Shown: positions 25,783 to 34,563, counted from the first letter of the stretch. The stretch: 34,977 bases of DNA from Anaerolineae bacterium (GCA_023954475.1 JAMLHW010000024.1:1-34977), one strand, 5' to 3'. The notes: generated from the sequence alone by a model not told the origin. Made by a program: numbers and translations.

Positions 25783-27498
25783 CTATTGCAGTTTGTCGGA
25801 CATTTGAAACAGCGTATAGGTGCCTATTGGCTTAGCCCGCCCACGCAAAAGTTTTTCCCCTAGCGAGTGAATTTCCCAATCTGGAACAAGGCTTACATTG
25901 CGCCTAGTCTGTTCTCCAATAAATACGGAATAGAACGGTGTTTCTTTACTCAAGTCACTGAGTCTATGGGCCGTGTTGACACAATCACCGATAACCGTGT
26001 ATTCGAGGCGGTTTTCTGATCCAAAGCTACCCATCAACATTCGGCCGGTATTGATTCCGATGCCGACACTGTATGCCGGTCTTTCCTCACTGCGGCGCCG
26101 GGCATTGAACGCTTCCAGTTCTTTCATGATATTGATAGCAGTCAGCACGGCTGCCTGTGCATGATCTTCCAACAGGTTTGGTGCGCCAAACAAGGCCAGA
26201 ATGGAATCGCCGCCGAACTTATTTACTTCTCCACCATATTGATGAATGATGTCGATAACGATGCGATAATACTCGTTGAGTTCGCGGTGGAGACGGGAAA
26301 GATCGGCGTCGGCAGCCAACGCGGTGAAATCACGAATATCGGCAAAAAACACGGTGGCGTCGACCAATTGTACATCCTGCAGTTTCGGTTCGTTTTTGAG
26401 GATATTGCCTGCGACTGCCTTGCCGACGTAACGTTCCAGAAGTGATTTGACTAGCTTCTGACGGTGTGGATCACTCCCGAGGCTGTCTAATTGACGAGCT
26501 AATTCGAATACGTCATGTGGTGTCGCGTTGCGTACGAAACCATCATCGTCAGGCATCTCCAGAATATCACGCGCAGCTTGAATAAGGGTAGATATCGGCC
26601 GATAGGTGCGTCGTGTCGCTGTGTTTGCGCCGGATAGTGCCAATAGAAAGAATGCAGTAGCCAATATAACCGTTAGCACACGACTGATGCCGACAGGTGA
26701 ATTGAAGTAAGGCTCATCATAGCGAACGTAAACTGGACGATTTGATTGGTCAAATTCAAGCCAATCCGTATATGTCAGATCATATTGACCTCCGGCATTC
26801 TGCATCGTCGCAAAACCCTCTTCAACCGACTGATTTTGTATTGGTTCAGATATGGCGATGTCACCATTTTCGGCCGAATAGACAAACGGAGATGCACCTG
26901 TGCCAAACACAATGACTTCATTTTCATGTCCGGCTGTTGCTTCTCGAATCAGATCACTCACGTCAGTCGCAGCAGCAACCGTGACCGCAGAACCGACGCC
27001 ATGTGCAACATCCACAATCGACGTCATCCAGAGACCGTATTCAAACTGTTCGAGGGTCGTCAGGCTACGCAATGTACTCTCTTGTGCCGACTCCAACTTG
27101 TTCAATGGCGATGGACCACGTGCTGATTCTTCCCTGTCGCGCAACGAGAGCCAGATATTGCGATCAGTATCGAATACAACCAGATGATCGATGCCTGACG
27201 CTGCAAACTGTAATGCAACGACATCATCCGCAGTCAGTTCACTCAATTGATCAACTTGTACATAATCGGCAATAGTGCCGAGCAAGAGATCGTGAGACTG
27301 TTGGACGCGTGTCAACTCCACTGCCAATCTGTCTGTGATATTGTCGAGTTGCCTCGAATAAGACGTTTCCAGTGTCTGAATAAGAAGGGTGCGAACGACA
27401 CTGACGCCAATCACAGCGAGGAGCAATGCCAACAAGAAATAAGGCAATACAACTCTCGTGCGGATTGACAGATTGCGCCAACGCTGTTTGTGTAACAT
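25783..27498 (-). CDS. Membrane-bound class III adenylate cyclase with extracytoplasmic sensor
   Basis: 571 residues. A membrane helix at about 17-35 and another near 275-295 (VILATAFFLLALSGA) enclose a sensor domain of about 235 residues, perhaps dCache/CHASE-like. A HAMP-like stretch (YRPISTLIQAARDILEM) leads to the cyclase domain from about 380. Metal-binding D387 and D431, substrate-specifying K427 (NKFGGD) and D505 (YTVIGDCVN), and the transition-state N/R pair (NTAHR) are all present, which predicts cAMP rather than cGMP. It ends with the usual EKLLRGRAKPIGTYTLF. ATG 27498 lies one base after the stop of a decayed frame upstream. The ligand is unknown. Confidence 0.92.
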   Translation of the reverse strand: MLHKQRWRNLSIRTRVVLPYFLLALLLAVIGVSVVRTLLIQTLETSYSRQLDNITDRLAVELTRVQQSHDLLLGTIADYVQVDQLSELTADDVVALQFAASGIDHLVVFDTDRNIWLSLRDREESARGPSPLNKLESAQESTLRSLTTLEQFEYGLWMTSIVDVAHGVGSAVTVAAATDVSDLIREATAGHENEVIVFGTGASPFVYSAENGDIAISEPIQNQSVEEGFATMQNAGGQYDLTYTDWLEFDQSNRPVYVRYDEPYFNSPVGISRVLTVILATAFFLLALSGANTATRRTYRPISTLIQAARDILEMPDDDGFVRNATPHDVFELARQLDSLGSDPHRQKLVKSLLERYVGKAVAGNILKNEPKLQDVQLVDATVFFADIRDFTALAADADLSRLHRELNEYYRIVIDIIHQYGGEVNKFGGDSILALFGAPNLLEDHAQAAVLTAINIMKELEAFNARRRSEERPAYSVGIGINTGRMLMGSFGSENRLEYTVIGDCVNTAHRLSDLSKETPFYSVFIGEQTRRNVSLVPDWEIHSLGEKLLRGRAKPIGTYTLFQMSDKLQ

Positions 27499-27499
27499 G

Positions 27500-27840
27500 C
27501 TATTCGTCGATTAGCTGAAAAAATGCGGAAGGATTTCCTGAAGGATTCTTAACCGTTACCGGACTATGGCGAAGAGTAGTGTCGTCAACCTGTATCCGAG
27601 GTAACAACAATGCCAGAGTCCTGTTCGTTAAACATTACGCGTTTCGGCCGATTACAACCCCGTCTGTCTGTACTCTTGCAGCCGGCGAGTCTACCGGAAC
27701 GGCATTGATTTTTCTGACAAACGGCGCTGTACTACCGGTTCACCATTTGACTGCAACCACATATACGACGTCGTCCCGAGCATATTGGACATTCATCAGG
27801 CCACATCTATTGAGGAACAGCCTGATTTTTCAGTTACTTC
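27500..27840 (-). pseudogene. Decayed gene fragment just upstream of the adenylate cyclase
   Basis: On the minus strand one frame reads like protein over about 100 codons but carries two in-frame stops (TGA after VVYVVAVKW, TAA after VVIGRNA) and has no usable start. Readable pieces are ARDDVVYVVAVKW, TGSTAPFVRKINAVPVDS, ARVQTDGVVIGRNA, IQVDDTTLRHSPVTVKNPSG and NPSAFFQLIDE, ending in TAG one base before the cyclase ATG. That tight junction is typical of co-transcribed genes and supports a former coding role. The style resembles a β-sandwich of a secreted lipoprotein (DUF4352-like), which is only an impression. Sequencing errors could mimic the stops. Confidence 0.4.
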
Positions 27841-27849
27841 TCGATTAAT

Positions 27850-28008
27850 ACTTCTATGATACCAATTGATCTGATGCAACAGCAATACGCAAGCAATATG
27901 TCCGGAATGGATACTGACTTGCTCAATATACTGCTTCACGAACAAAAAACTGGACCATCGAATCCCAATCCCACGTTCTGTGGCTAAATCAACTGGTACT
28001 TCAGCTAC
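27850..28008. other. Spacer between lipoprotein gene and decayed fragment
   Basis: No supported gene; short broken frames on both strands. It may be further decayed sequence of the fragment next to it. Together with 27500-27840 it makes a 510-base gap without an intact gene. Confidence 0.4.
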
Positions 28009-29199
28009 TCACCGCGCACCGACCAACGGCGCAATGCGCTTGCCTACCCACGTTTCCGGGGCAAAGGTCGGATCTTGTGCCGACGCCACGAAAAATGTGA
28101 CGCCCTGGACAGCCGGACGCTGTTTGAGCGCTTCAATGAATGCCACATATTCCCGTGCCCGCTGTTCATCATCAATACCGCCCTTATTGTAACTCGATTC
28201 TGTGATCCAAATCGGTGTACCGGGAAAACGCGCAATGATGTCATCGAGCGTCGCCAAAGCATCATGCATAGGCGCTGTGGCAGACCAATAGAGATGAACA
28301 CCCAATCCGTCCGACGCAGCAATTGCTGCACGATTCTGCTCCAGAAACGTCACGTGGTCCAGGCGAACGCCATCAACGGTTGCGCCCGGCGACACGGCCG
28401 GAAATAGAAAGCGCGTGTCGGGCAATGCAGCACGGTATTGTGCCAGGACATCGAGATACCATGTCTGGAAACCGGCGCCATCCTGCCAGGCTGATCCCAG
28501 CCCCTCTGCGTAGAGATTGGGTTCATTGTGCAGTTCGACGACTACATCACGTCCACGCAACACGTCAAGCGAGCGCTGTGTGTCGCTGAGTGTGAATTCG
28601 ACGAATTCATCCGGGGAAATGGCACGACCACCAAATTCGAGAAAACTGCGCACGATCCAGCGTGCTTGAGGCTGCGATGCTGCCAGTTTGGCAATGTCTG
28701 ATGGCGGATGGAATGACTGCACTTTGACAAGGCTGGGGCGCAGTTCGAGGAACGTACACCGCTCCTGCCAGGTGATTACAGGATCGGCCGAAGCGTGTAG
28801 ACCAACAAATGGTGGCGCGCTTTCGGGCGGAGGTGCACCAGGATCGATGCAGGGTTCCGGTGTCGGGGTTGGGGTCACGGTTGGCGTTGACGTCGGCCGA
28901 ATTGGCTGTGATGTCGGGGTTGCGGTTGGGGTCGGAACGGGGAGAGGTGGACCTATGACAACCAACGGCAAGTAGATGCGTTCTATCGGCATAAACACAG
29001 TAACAGGCGTACGTGTGGTGGCAAGAGCAGGGGTTGCTGGGGTTGGTGGCAGCGGTCGTGTCGCCGTCGGATCAAACTCGTCGCCGTTACACCCGGCAAA
29101 CAAAACAACGGCAACCGAGAGAATGATGCCCAGTCCAGCTTTGATGCGCGATGATGTCAAACCGCGTCTAACTCCATCGAGGCGATTTGTGATAGGCAT
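28009..29199 (-). CDS. Lipoprotein with TIM-barrel (clan GH-A-like) glycoside hydrolase domain
   Basis: 396 residues. A signal segment ends in a near-canonical lipobox (LFAGC, Cys37; Phe at -3 is unusual), so the mature protein is probably anchored outside the membrane. Residues 40-120 are a Thr/Pro-rich linker (TPTATPTSQP, TPTVTPTPTPEP). The rest looks like a β/α barrel with acid/base candidate E226 in VVVELHNEPN and nucleophile candidate E334 in PIWITESSYN, the spacing and motif expected of clan GH-A. The substrate family cannot be assigned. A GGGAG directly abuts ATG 29199, which is too close for a good ribosome site, so the start is uncertain. It precedes the decayed fragment and the cyclase on the same strand. 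Confidence 0.75.
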   Translation of the reverse strand: MPITNRLDGVRRGLTSSRIKAGLGIILSVAVVLFAGCNGDEFDPTATRPLPPTPATPALATTRTPVTVFMPIERIYLPLVVIGPPLPVPTPTATPTSQPIRPTSTPTVTPTPTPEPCIDPGAPPPESAPPFVGLHASADPVITWQERCTFLELRPSLVKVQSFHPPSDIAKLAASQPQARWIVRSFLEFGGRAISPDEFVEFTLSDTQRSLDVLRGRDVVVELHNEPNLYAEGLGSAWQDGAGFQTWYLDVLAQYRAALPDTRFLFPAVSPGATVDGVRLDHVTFLEQNRAAIAASDGLGVHLYWSATAPMHDALATLDDIIARFPGTPIWITESSYNKGGIDDEQRAREYVAFIEALKQRPAVQGVTFFVASAQDPTFAPETWVGKRIAPLVGAR

Positions 29200-29381
29200 C
29201 TCCCATTGCCAACCGAATCCATAGTCGCAATCTCATCGTTTACCCAGGCATTTTGTGCTCAATTTCGGCCGAAACCGGTGCATTGTACCACGATCACCCG
29301 ATGAAACAGGGAAATGATTAGCCGCATTCATGTGCCTTTTCACCGACAAAGTACACAACCATGAAAGCCTAATCGAGTTCA

Positions 29382-29410
29382 TTTACAAAGCGTTCACCCT
29401 ATGGCACAAT
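29382..29410 (+). promoter_or_regulatory. Promoter of the second DUF58-transglutaminase operon, leaderless type
   Basis: TTTACA (29382-29387) and CACAAT (29405-29410) are 17 bases apart. The expected start, about 7 bases after the -10, falls on ATG 29417. No Shine-Dalgarno sequence is present. Confidence 0.5.
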
Positions 29411-29416
29411 CACATC

Positions 29417-30709
29417 ATGTCATCTCAGGTAACACTACGACTGCGTCGCCGCGCCCATCTGATTTGGCCTTTGCTGGCTTTGCTGGCCACTATTTTCCTC
29501 TCAAGCCGCATCTGGACTACGTTGCTGATCGCCACCGCAGGACTGCTATTAATCACCTATCTGTGGGCACGGCAGCTGGCCCGTCATGTGAGTGCGACGC
29601 GGCAGTTGCGCTTTCGCTGGGTGACAAGCGGTGATCTGCTCGAAGAATGGTTTGAGCTACAAAATCTGGGTTCCCTGCCGGTTTCATGGGTGGAGATTAG
29701 TGATCAGTCAACCGTTCCCGGTTACTCGGCGTCTGGTATCTATCACGTCGATACACGCAACAAGGTGCGCTGGCGACAGCAAGCAATATGCGAACGGCGC
29801 GGTCGCTTCACGTTGGGACCGTGGACAGTGCGCTGTGAAGACCCGTTTGGCATCTTCAGCGTCACTATTCACTATCCCGAATCTGAAGAAATCATCATCC
29901 ACCCACCAATCAATACATCGTTGCCTTTTAGTTTGCCCGCCGGACATGGAAGTGGGCGCGATCGTCTGCACCATTCGTTGCAACAAGCGATGGTCAATGC
30001 AGCCACAGTGCGCGACTATCGGCCGAATGATCCCTTTCATCACATCCATTGGCCGACCTCAGCGCGACGTGGCGATTTATTCGTGCGCCAATTCGACGAG
30101 GATGTAGCCGGAGATGCCTGGATCGTGCTCGATCTGCAAGCGGCAGTGCAATTGGGCGAAGATGCTGACTCAACTGTCGAGCAGGCTGTATTGATGGCGG
30201 CTGCGTTAGCCGATGAAGCGCTGCGCAGCAATCGCGCTGTCGGGCTGGCAGCTTACGGGCAAAATCCGCAGATTGTCGCGCCAAAGCGTGGCCAGGGACA
30301 ACGCTGGCGCATCCTCCAGGCTTTGGCGCTGCTTTCGGCCGATGCAGAGGCCGATCTCAGCCAACCGTTACGCGATTTGAGCCATGTGGTGCAGCAGGGT
30401 TCGGCTGTAATGGTGATTACACCCAGCGGTTCGGCCGAATGGATTCCCGATTTGCTCCTGTTGACACAGCGCGGTGTCAGCGGCAGCGTCGCTATTTTTG
30501 ACCGCGCCAGCTTCGGTGGTGAAGGCAACGCATTGGGCATGCGCGATGCCATTCGCCGCACAGGATTTGATTGCCAGATTGTGCGGCAGGGCGAAATCGT
30601 GCAACAACTCGCTGCGGGTGAGGATGCCAGCAATTGGGAATATCGCGTAACACCGTTGGGACGGACAATTGTTGTTAAGCGGCCACGAGAAATGGTCAAG
30701 CAACTATGA
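29417..30709 (+). CDS. DUF58 domain membrane protein (copy B)
   Basis: 430 residues with the same plan as copy A: two N-terminal helices (about 13-28 and 30-48: LIWPLLALLATIFLSS, WTTLLIATAGLLLITYLWA), EEWFELQNLGSLPVSWVEI, the DUF58 motif NDPFHHIHWPTSARRGDLFV near 205-225 and a C-terminal part with AVMVITPSGSAEW. The open frame extends to 29330 but ATG 29417 fits the domain start and lies at the predicted transcription start. It overlaps the transglutaminase gene by four bases (ATGA). It is only distantly similar to copy A, so it is an old paralogue or separately inherited. Confidence 0.9.
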   Translation: MSSQVTLRLRRRAHLIWPLLALLATIFLSSRIWTTLLIATAGLLLITYLWARQLARHVSATRQLRFRWVTSGDLLEEWFELQNLGSLPVSWVEISDQSTVPGYSASGIYHVDTRNKVRWRQQAICERRGRFTLGPWTVRCEDPFGIFSVTIHYPESEEIIIHPPINTSLPFSLPAGHGSGRDRLHHSLQQAMVNAATVRDYRPNDPFHHIHWPTSARRGDLFVRQFDEDVAGDAWIVLDLQAAVQLGEDADSTVEQAVLMAAALADEALRSNRAVGLAAYGQNPQIVAPKRGQGQRWRILQALALLSADAEADLSQPLRDLSHVVQQGSAVMVITPSGSAEWIPDLLLLTQRGVSGSVAIFDRASFGGEGNALGMRDAIRRTGFDCQIVRQGEIVQQLAAGEDASNWEYRVTPLGRTIVVKRPREMVKQL

Positions 30710-33006
30710 TTGACGCGCGAGAAGCCGACAACCCGCGTTATGTGCGCCTGATTATCTGGGCAGGAATCCGTTTTCGGCCTAATGTCGGTTGGCTGCCGTT
30801 CGCACTTATCCTATCGTGCGTTTTCGTCTTCGTCTACGCCTTCACATCAGCCGAATGGGTACCGGAAACCAGCGTCGTCACAGTCAACGCCATGCTCGGA
30901 TTACTGCTGGCGACCGTTCTCGCCCACCAGACAGTACAAACCGTACATGCGTGGCTGTTGATTGCTGTGTACGGCATCGTGCTGACACTCATCCAGACAG
31001 CAAGCCTATTACCCGGCGGAGCGGCTCTACGCGGAGGGTGGTCGGCTGTGCAACTCGATATGCTGCAAAGCCTGGCACTGTGGCTTGACCGACTCAACGG
31101 ATGGACTCGTGCCGTTGTCGGCGGTGATGAGAGCAGCGAAACATTGCCGTTTATCATTGCCATGGCGCTGTTGGCATGGTTCCTGGCCGCTTTCGCGGGC
31201 TGGCAAATATTTCGCAAACGCGACCCGTTAACCGCCGTCGGCCTTATGGGTTTAGCGGTCGCTATCAATGCCTTTTTTGCCGGTGATGCGTATTTGACGT
31301 GGGTCGCCATATACCTCCTTTTAGCACTCATCCTGGTCGGCTTCATGCGCTACTTCGAGAACGAATGGCGCTGGCAACGCAACCGTCTCGACTATTCAAC
31401 CGAAATCAAAACTGAGCTATTCCTGATTCTCACCGGAATAACGGTTGCACTGGTTGTCGTCGCCGTCGCGCTGCCCAGTTTGCGCAGCCAGACCTTGTCA
31501 ACATGGTTCAGCGATCTGCCTCCAGTGCAAACAGCCGAGGATACCTTGTCGCGTGCATTTCTCGCCATTGAATCGCGGCGGCGCGGTCTGGGTAGTGATG
31601 GCTTTCGCGATGGCCCCGGCGGCAGCGGTATATTGCCCCGCGAGTTTCTGATAGGTGAAGCGCCGGAGCTATACGATACGGTAGCGATGACAGCCACCGT
31701 GGCTGGTGATGTCTCGTTGCCGCACTGGCGCAGTGTGAGCATGGACACCTACACCGGTCGCGGCTGGGCCAGGTCAGAAGAACGGGCGGAAACCATTTCG
31801 GCCGAAACACCGCTCGCTCTGCCTGATTTCCAATCACAAACAACTATTTCCCAAACAGTCACCTGGCTGCTCGACAAACGCGCTTCGCGCTATACGTTGG
31901 GTTTGCCCACGCAGTTTGACCAGGACGTGGTTGCACAGTGGCGCGGCGTTGATGACTTGGCACGCGTCCAAAGCGTTGACGGGCAATCCTATGCGGCGAC
32001 GTCGATCACCTCAAATGCCACAGTCAACCAACTGCGGTCGGTCAATGTTCGACGCATCCCATTGACTGTAGCCGCACGTTACACCGCGCTACCGAATGAC
32101 ATTCCAGAGCGTGTTACCGATCTAGCCTTCGACATTGTTGCTGATCTGACCAATCCCTATGATCAGGCCGTGGCGATAGAGCAATTTCTGCGTCAATACC
32201 CTTACGATCTCAATGTGCCGCCGCCCGATCCCAGCGTCGACATCGTCGATTATTTTCTATTTGATGCGCAGGCCGGATATTGTGATTATTATGCGTCGGC
32301 CATGGTTGTCCTCGCACGCAGCATCGGGCTGCCGGCGCGACTGGGCATCGGCTTTCTCGCACAACCGCCGGATGAGAACGGTGTCCAAACGATTCGCCAA
32401 ATCAACGGACATTCCTGGGCGGAAGTGTATTTTGCCGATTATGGTTGGATCGAGTTTGAACCGACGGCAGCTTTTGCATCGTTTGAGCGTGCTTCAAGCA
32501 ATGTTGCCGACAATGTTGAGAGTAACGCACCCTTGCAACGCGAACCTGAACGACCGGAACCGGCGCCGATCCCACAGCGTGCGCCACAGCGCTCGACGAC
32601 ATTCTGGTGGATTCTGCCGCTTTTGTTGGGTATTCTGTTGCTGGGTGGTGTGCTCCTGTGGCTGCGACGACGTAACCGGGTTCCATTCAGTGACATCGCC
32701 GTGGCGTTTGCCCAACTGCAGCGTCGCGCTTCCCGGATCGGCGTGCCGGTTGTGGAAAGCGCAACACCGTTTGAATTTCGCCAGAGTTTGCTACGCCGCC
32801 TTGCAGAGCTGCGCGAGCATCGCTGGGTACAACGTTCGACGTATTTGCAGGAGCGCATCGATTCGGCCGAAACAGGTATCGATCCCCTCGTCAACGGCTA
32901 CGTTGTCGCACAATACAGTCGCCATGCAGCGCCTATGGACGTGCTTCAAAGCGCTTCTGCGACTCACCTCAACAGCACGCTTTGGCTGCTGCGTTGGCTC
33001 CCCTAA
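30706..33006 (+). CDS. TgpA-like membrane transglutaminase-domain protein (DUF3488-transglutaminase)
   Basis: 766 residues. About seven membrane helices occupy 20-260, then a large extracytoplasmic region holds the transglutaminase-like core: C526 in AGYCDYYASAMVVLARSIGL and H569 in NGHSWAEVYFADYGW. The third catalytic position, usually Asp in DPT, is Glu (E585 in IEFEPT). A Pro-rich stretch (PEPAPIPQRAPQ) leads to one more helix (about 625-645, FWWILPLLLGILLLGG) and a cytoplasmic tail. TgpA-type proteins act on the periplasmic or outer side of the membrane and usually pair with MoxR and DUF58. Here the DUF58 partner overlaps by four bases, and MoxR is 15 kb away. Confidence 0.92.
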   Translation: MIDAREADNPRYVRLIIWAGIRFRPNVGWLPFALILSCVFVFVYAFTSAEWVPETSVVTVNAMLGLLLATVLAHQTVQTVHAWLLIAVYGIVLTLIQTASLLPGGAALRGGWSAVQLDMLQSLALWLDRLNGWTRAVVGGDESSETLPFIIAMALLAWFLAAFAGWQIFRKRDPLTAVGLMGLAVAINAFFAGDAYLTWVAIYLLLALILVGFMRYFENEWRWQRNRLDYSTEIKTELFLILTGITVALVVVAVALPSLRSQTLSTWFSDLPPVQTAEDTLSRAFLAIESRRRGLGSDGFRDGPGGSGILPREFLIGEAPELYDTVAMTATVAGDVSLPHWRSVSMDTYTGRGWARSEERAETISAETPLALPDFQSQTTISQTVTWLLDKRASRYTLGLPTQFDQDVVAQWRGVDDLARVQSVDGQSYAATSITSNATVNQLRSVNVRRIPLTVAARYTALPNDIPERVTDLAFDIVADLTNPYDQAVAIEQFLRQYPYDLNVPPPDPSVDIVDYFLFDAQAGYCDYYASAMVVLARSIGLPARLGIGFLAQPPDENGVQTIRQINGHSWAEVYFADYGWIEFEPTAAFASFERASSNVADNVESNAPLQREPERPEPAPIPQRAPQRSTTFWWILPLLLGILLLGGVLLWLRRRNRVPFSDIAVAFAQLQRRASRIGVPVVESATPFEFRQSLLRRLAELREHRWVQRSTYLQERIDSAETGIDPLVNGYVVAQYSRHAAPMDVLQSASATHLNSTLWLLRWLP

Positions 33007-33147
33007 CACCTTGTAAGCACGCTTACATATCTCTTACGCTGCTTATATTTTTCTCTTATATACGCTTTATACACTATAGATGTATCAGTTTATAGATTTA
33101 TAGATCAACGCGGCATCTAAACTGCCGCCCTAGCGAGGAGAACAACA
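33007..33147 (+). promoter_or_regulatory. AT-rich leader of the hsp20 cluster
   Basis: 141 bases, much richer in A/T than the surroundings, with repeated CTTATA/TTTATA words and two copies of TTATAGAT. The ribosome site AGGAG (33136-33140) lies 7 bases before ATG 33148. No CIRCE element (the HrcA operator) is present. Several -10-like boxes occur, and I cannot pick one. Confidence 0.45.
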
Positions 33148-33576
33148 ATGTTATGGAGACCAACTTACCAACCCCTTTTTCGTGACTTGATGCGGCTGAA
33201 TCGCGAAATGGATCGCACGTTTGGTCTGCGTCAAACCAATGGAAGCAGTTTTACGCCCCCGATCAATATCTGGATGAACGAAGAAGATATGATCGTTTCG
33301 GCCGAATTGCCCGGTTTTGACGCCGCAAGCATGGACATTAGTGTCGAGAACAATGTGCTGTCGATCAGCGGTGACCGCGAAACCGCTGCTGCCGACGTAG
33401 ACGGGAAAACCCTGCGCCGGGAGCGCTACGGTGGCGGATTCAATCGCTCCATCAACCTACCCTACCGCGTCGAACTGGATGCGATCAACGCCAATTTCAG
33501 CAACGGCGTCCTGACGATTGAATTGCCGCGTGCTGCCGAAGACAAACCGCGCAAAATCACTATCACTTCAGCTTAA
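33148..33576 (+). CDS. Hsp20-family small heat-shock protein (1)
   Basis: 142-residue α-crystallin-type chaperone. The N-terminal arm MLWRPTYQPLFRDLMRLNRE is followed by the α-crystallin domain (about 42-135: PPINIWMNEEDMIVSAELPG, NNVLSISGDRE, NGVLTIELPRA) and a short tail with an ITI-type I-x-I motif. It binds unfolding proteins in the cytosol as an oligomer. First of three clustered hsp20 genes; the next begins 13 bases after its stop. Confidence 0.93.
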   Translation: MLWRPTYQPLFRDLMRLNREMDRTFGLRQTNGSSFTPPINIWMNEEDMIVSAELPGFDAASMDISVENNVLSISGDRETAAADVDGKTLRRERYGGGFNRSINLPYRVELDAINANFSNGVLTIELPRAAEDKPRKITITSA

Positions 33577-33589
33577 TTGGAGGTGTACC

Positions 33590-33976
33590 ATGAGTGAATT
33601 GACCAAAACAAAAGAGCCGAATGAAACGACATTGATGCAGCAAAACGAACGTATTTTTGTGCCGCGTGTCGATATTGTGGAAAACGACGATGTCGTCCTG
33701 TTAATTGCCGATATGCCGGGTGTATCGGCCGATTCGGTGGACATCACGCTGGAAAAGAACATTTTAACCATCAAGGGCGTGACAACACCATTCGCGCCGG
33801 AAGGCTACGATCTGGTGCATCGCGAGTATTTGACCGGTGGCTATCAGCGTGCATTCACGCTGTCCGATGATGTCGATCGAGACAATATTGAGGCAAAAGT
33901 TAGCAACGGTGTGTTGCGACTGACGCTGCCGAAGAGCACGGAGATCAAGACACGCCGTATTCCGATTAGCAATTAA
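33590..33976 (+). CDS. Hsp20-family small heat-shock protein (2)
   Basis: 128 residues, starting at ATG 33590 behind GGAGGT. The N-terminal arm is short and polar (MSELTKTKEPNETTLMQQNE) and lacks the hydrophobic helix of its neighbours. The α-crystallin domain runs about 22-120 (VPRVDIVENDDVVLLIADMP, NILTIKG, NGVLRLTLPK) and the tail ends with IPIS, an I-x-I motif. Such short-armed forms often make smaller oligomers or co-assemble with longer ones; co-assembly here is an inference. Same transcript as the first hsp20. Confidence 0.92.
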   Translation: MSELTKTKEPNETTLMQQNERIFVPRVDIVENDDVVLLIADMPGVSADSVDITLEKNILTIKGVTTPFAPEGYDLVHREYLTGGYQRAFTLSDDVDRDNIEAKVSNGVLRLTLPKSTEIKTRRIPISN

Positions 33977-33991
33977 TCAGGTTGAAAAGTT

Positions 33992-34024
33992 AGAAGCCAA
34001 GCTTTTTAGAAAAGCTTGGCTTCT
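33992..34024. repeat. Perfect 15-bp hairpin between hsp20 genes 2 and 3 (family copy 2)
   Basis: Arms AGAAGCCAAGCTTTT / AAAAGCTTGGCTTCT with a 3-base loop TAG. No U-tract follows on the plus strand, so full termination is doubtful. It may act as an RNase barrier or partial attenuator, or be a REP-like element related to those at 1806-1838 and 34635-34663. Confidence 0.75.
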
Positions 34025-34065
34025 CGGAAAAACGCGATTTCTGAAGCAACTATTGGAGGTGTGTT

Positions 34066-34563
34066 ATGAACATTGGAGATTTAGTCCCGTGGAAAAGCAA
34101 TGAGTTGAGCGAACGCGAGCGCACAACCGATCCGTTTGTTGCACTGCGCCGCGACATGAACCGGCTGTTTGACAATTTCCTCGATGACGATTGGCTGGCT
34201 ACTTGGCCAAACCTGCGCACAGAGCGGTTTTCACCGCGCGTGAATGTCACCGAGAATGATACGGCGATTACGGTTTCGGCCGAATTGCCCGGCATCAGCG
34301 AAGAGGATGTCGATATCACGTTGCAGCGCGACGCTTTGACGATCAAAGGCGAGAAGAAAGCCGAGCATGAAGAGAAGGGAACCAACTTCTACCGCATCGA
34401 ACGCAGCTTCGGCAGCTTCTCGCGCACCATTCCGCTGCCGGAAGGCGGTGTCGATCAGGACAACGTCAAGGCGACGTTCCGCGATGGCGTGCTGACGGTC
34501 GAGTTGGCAAAGTCGCCGGAAGCGCAGGCGGTCAGCAAACGCATTCCGGTCAACGCCGGATAA
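34066..34563 (+). CDS. Hsp20-family small heat-shock protein (3)
   Basis: 165 residues, the longest of the three. The N-terminal arm (MNIGDLVPWKSN, ALRRDMNRLFDNFLDDDWLA) precedes the α-crystallin domain (about 50-150: SPRVNVTENDTAITVSAELP, DALTIKGEKKAEHEEKG, YRIERSFGSFSRTIPLPEG, DGVLTVELAKS), and the tail has IPV as its I-x-I motif. The ribosome site GGAGGT sits in nearly the same context as in hsp20 (2) (TTGGAGGTGT), so leader and gene were probably duplicated together. It closes the cluster and is followed by a strong terminator. Confidence 0.94.
   Translation: MNIGDLVPWKSNELSERERTTDPFVALRRDMNRLFDNFLDDDWLATWPNLRTERFSPRVNVTENDTAITVSAELPGISEEDVDITLQRDALTIKGEKKAEHEEKGTNFYRIERSFGSFSRTIPLPEGGVDQDNVKATFRDGVLTVELAKSPEAQAVSKRIPVNAG

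Noticed and set aside
27579-27848. Plus-strand open frame of 89 codons as a gene
   Set aside because: It lies opposite the protein-like minus-strand fragment, has no ribosome site, and its translation shows no recognisable pattern.
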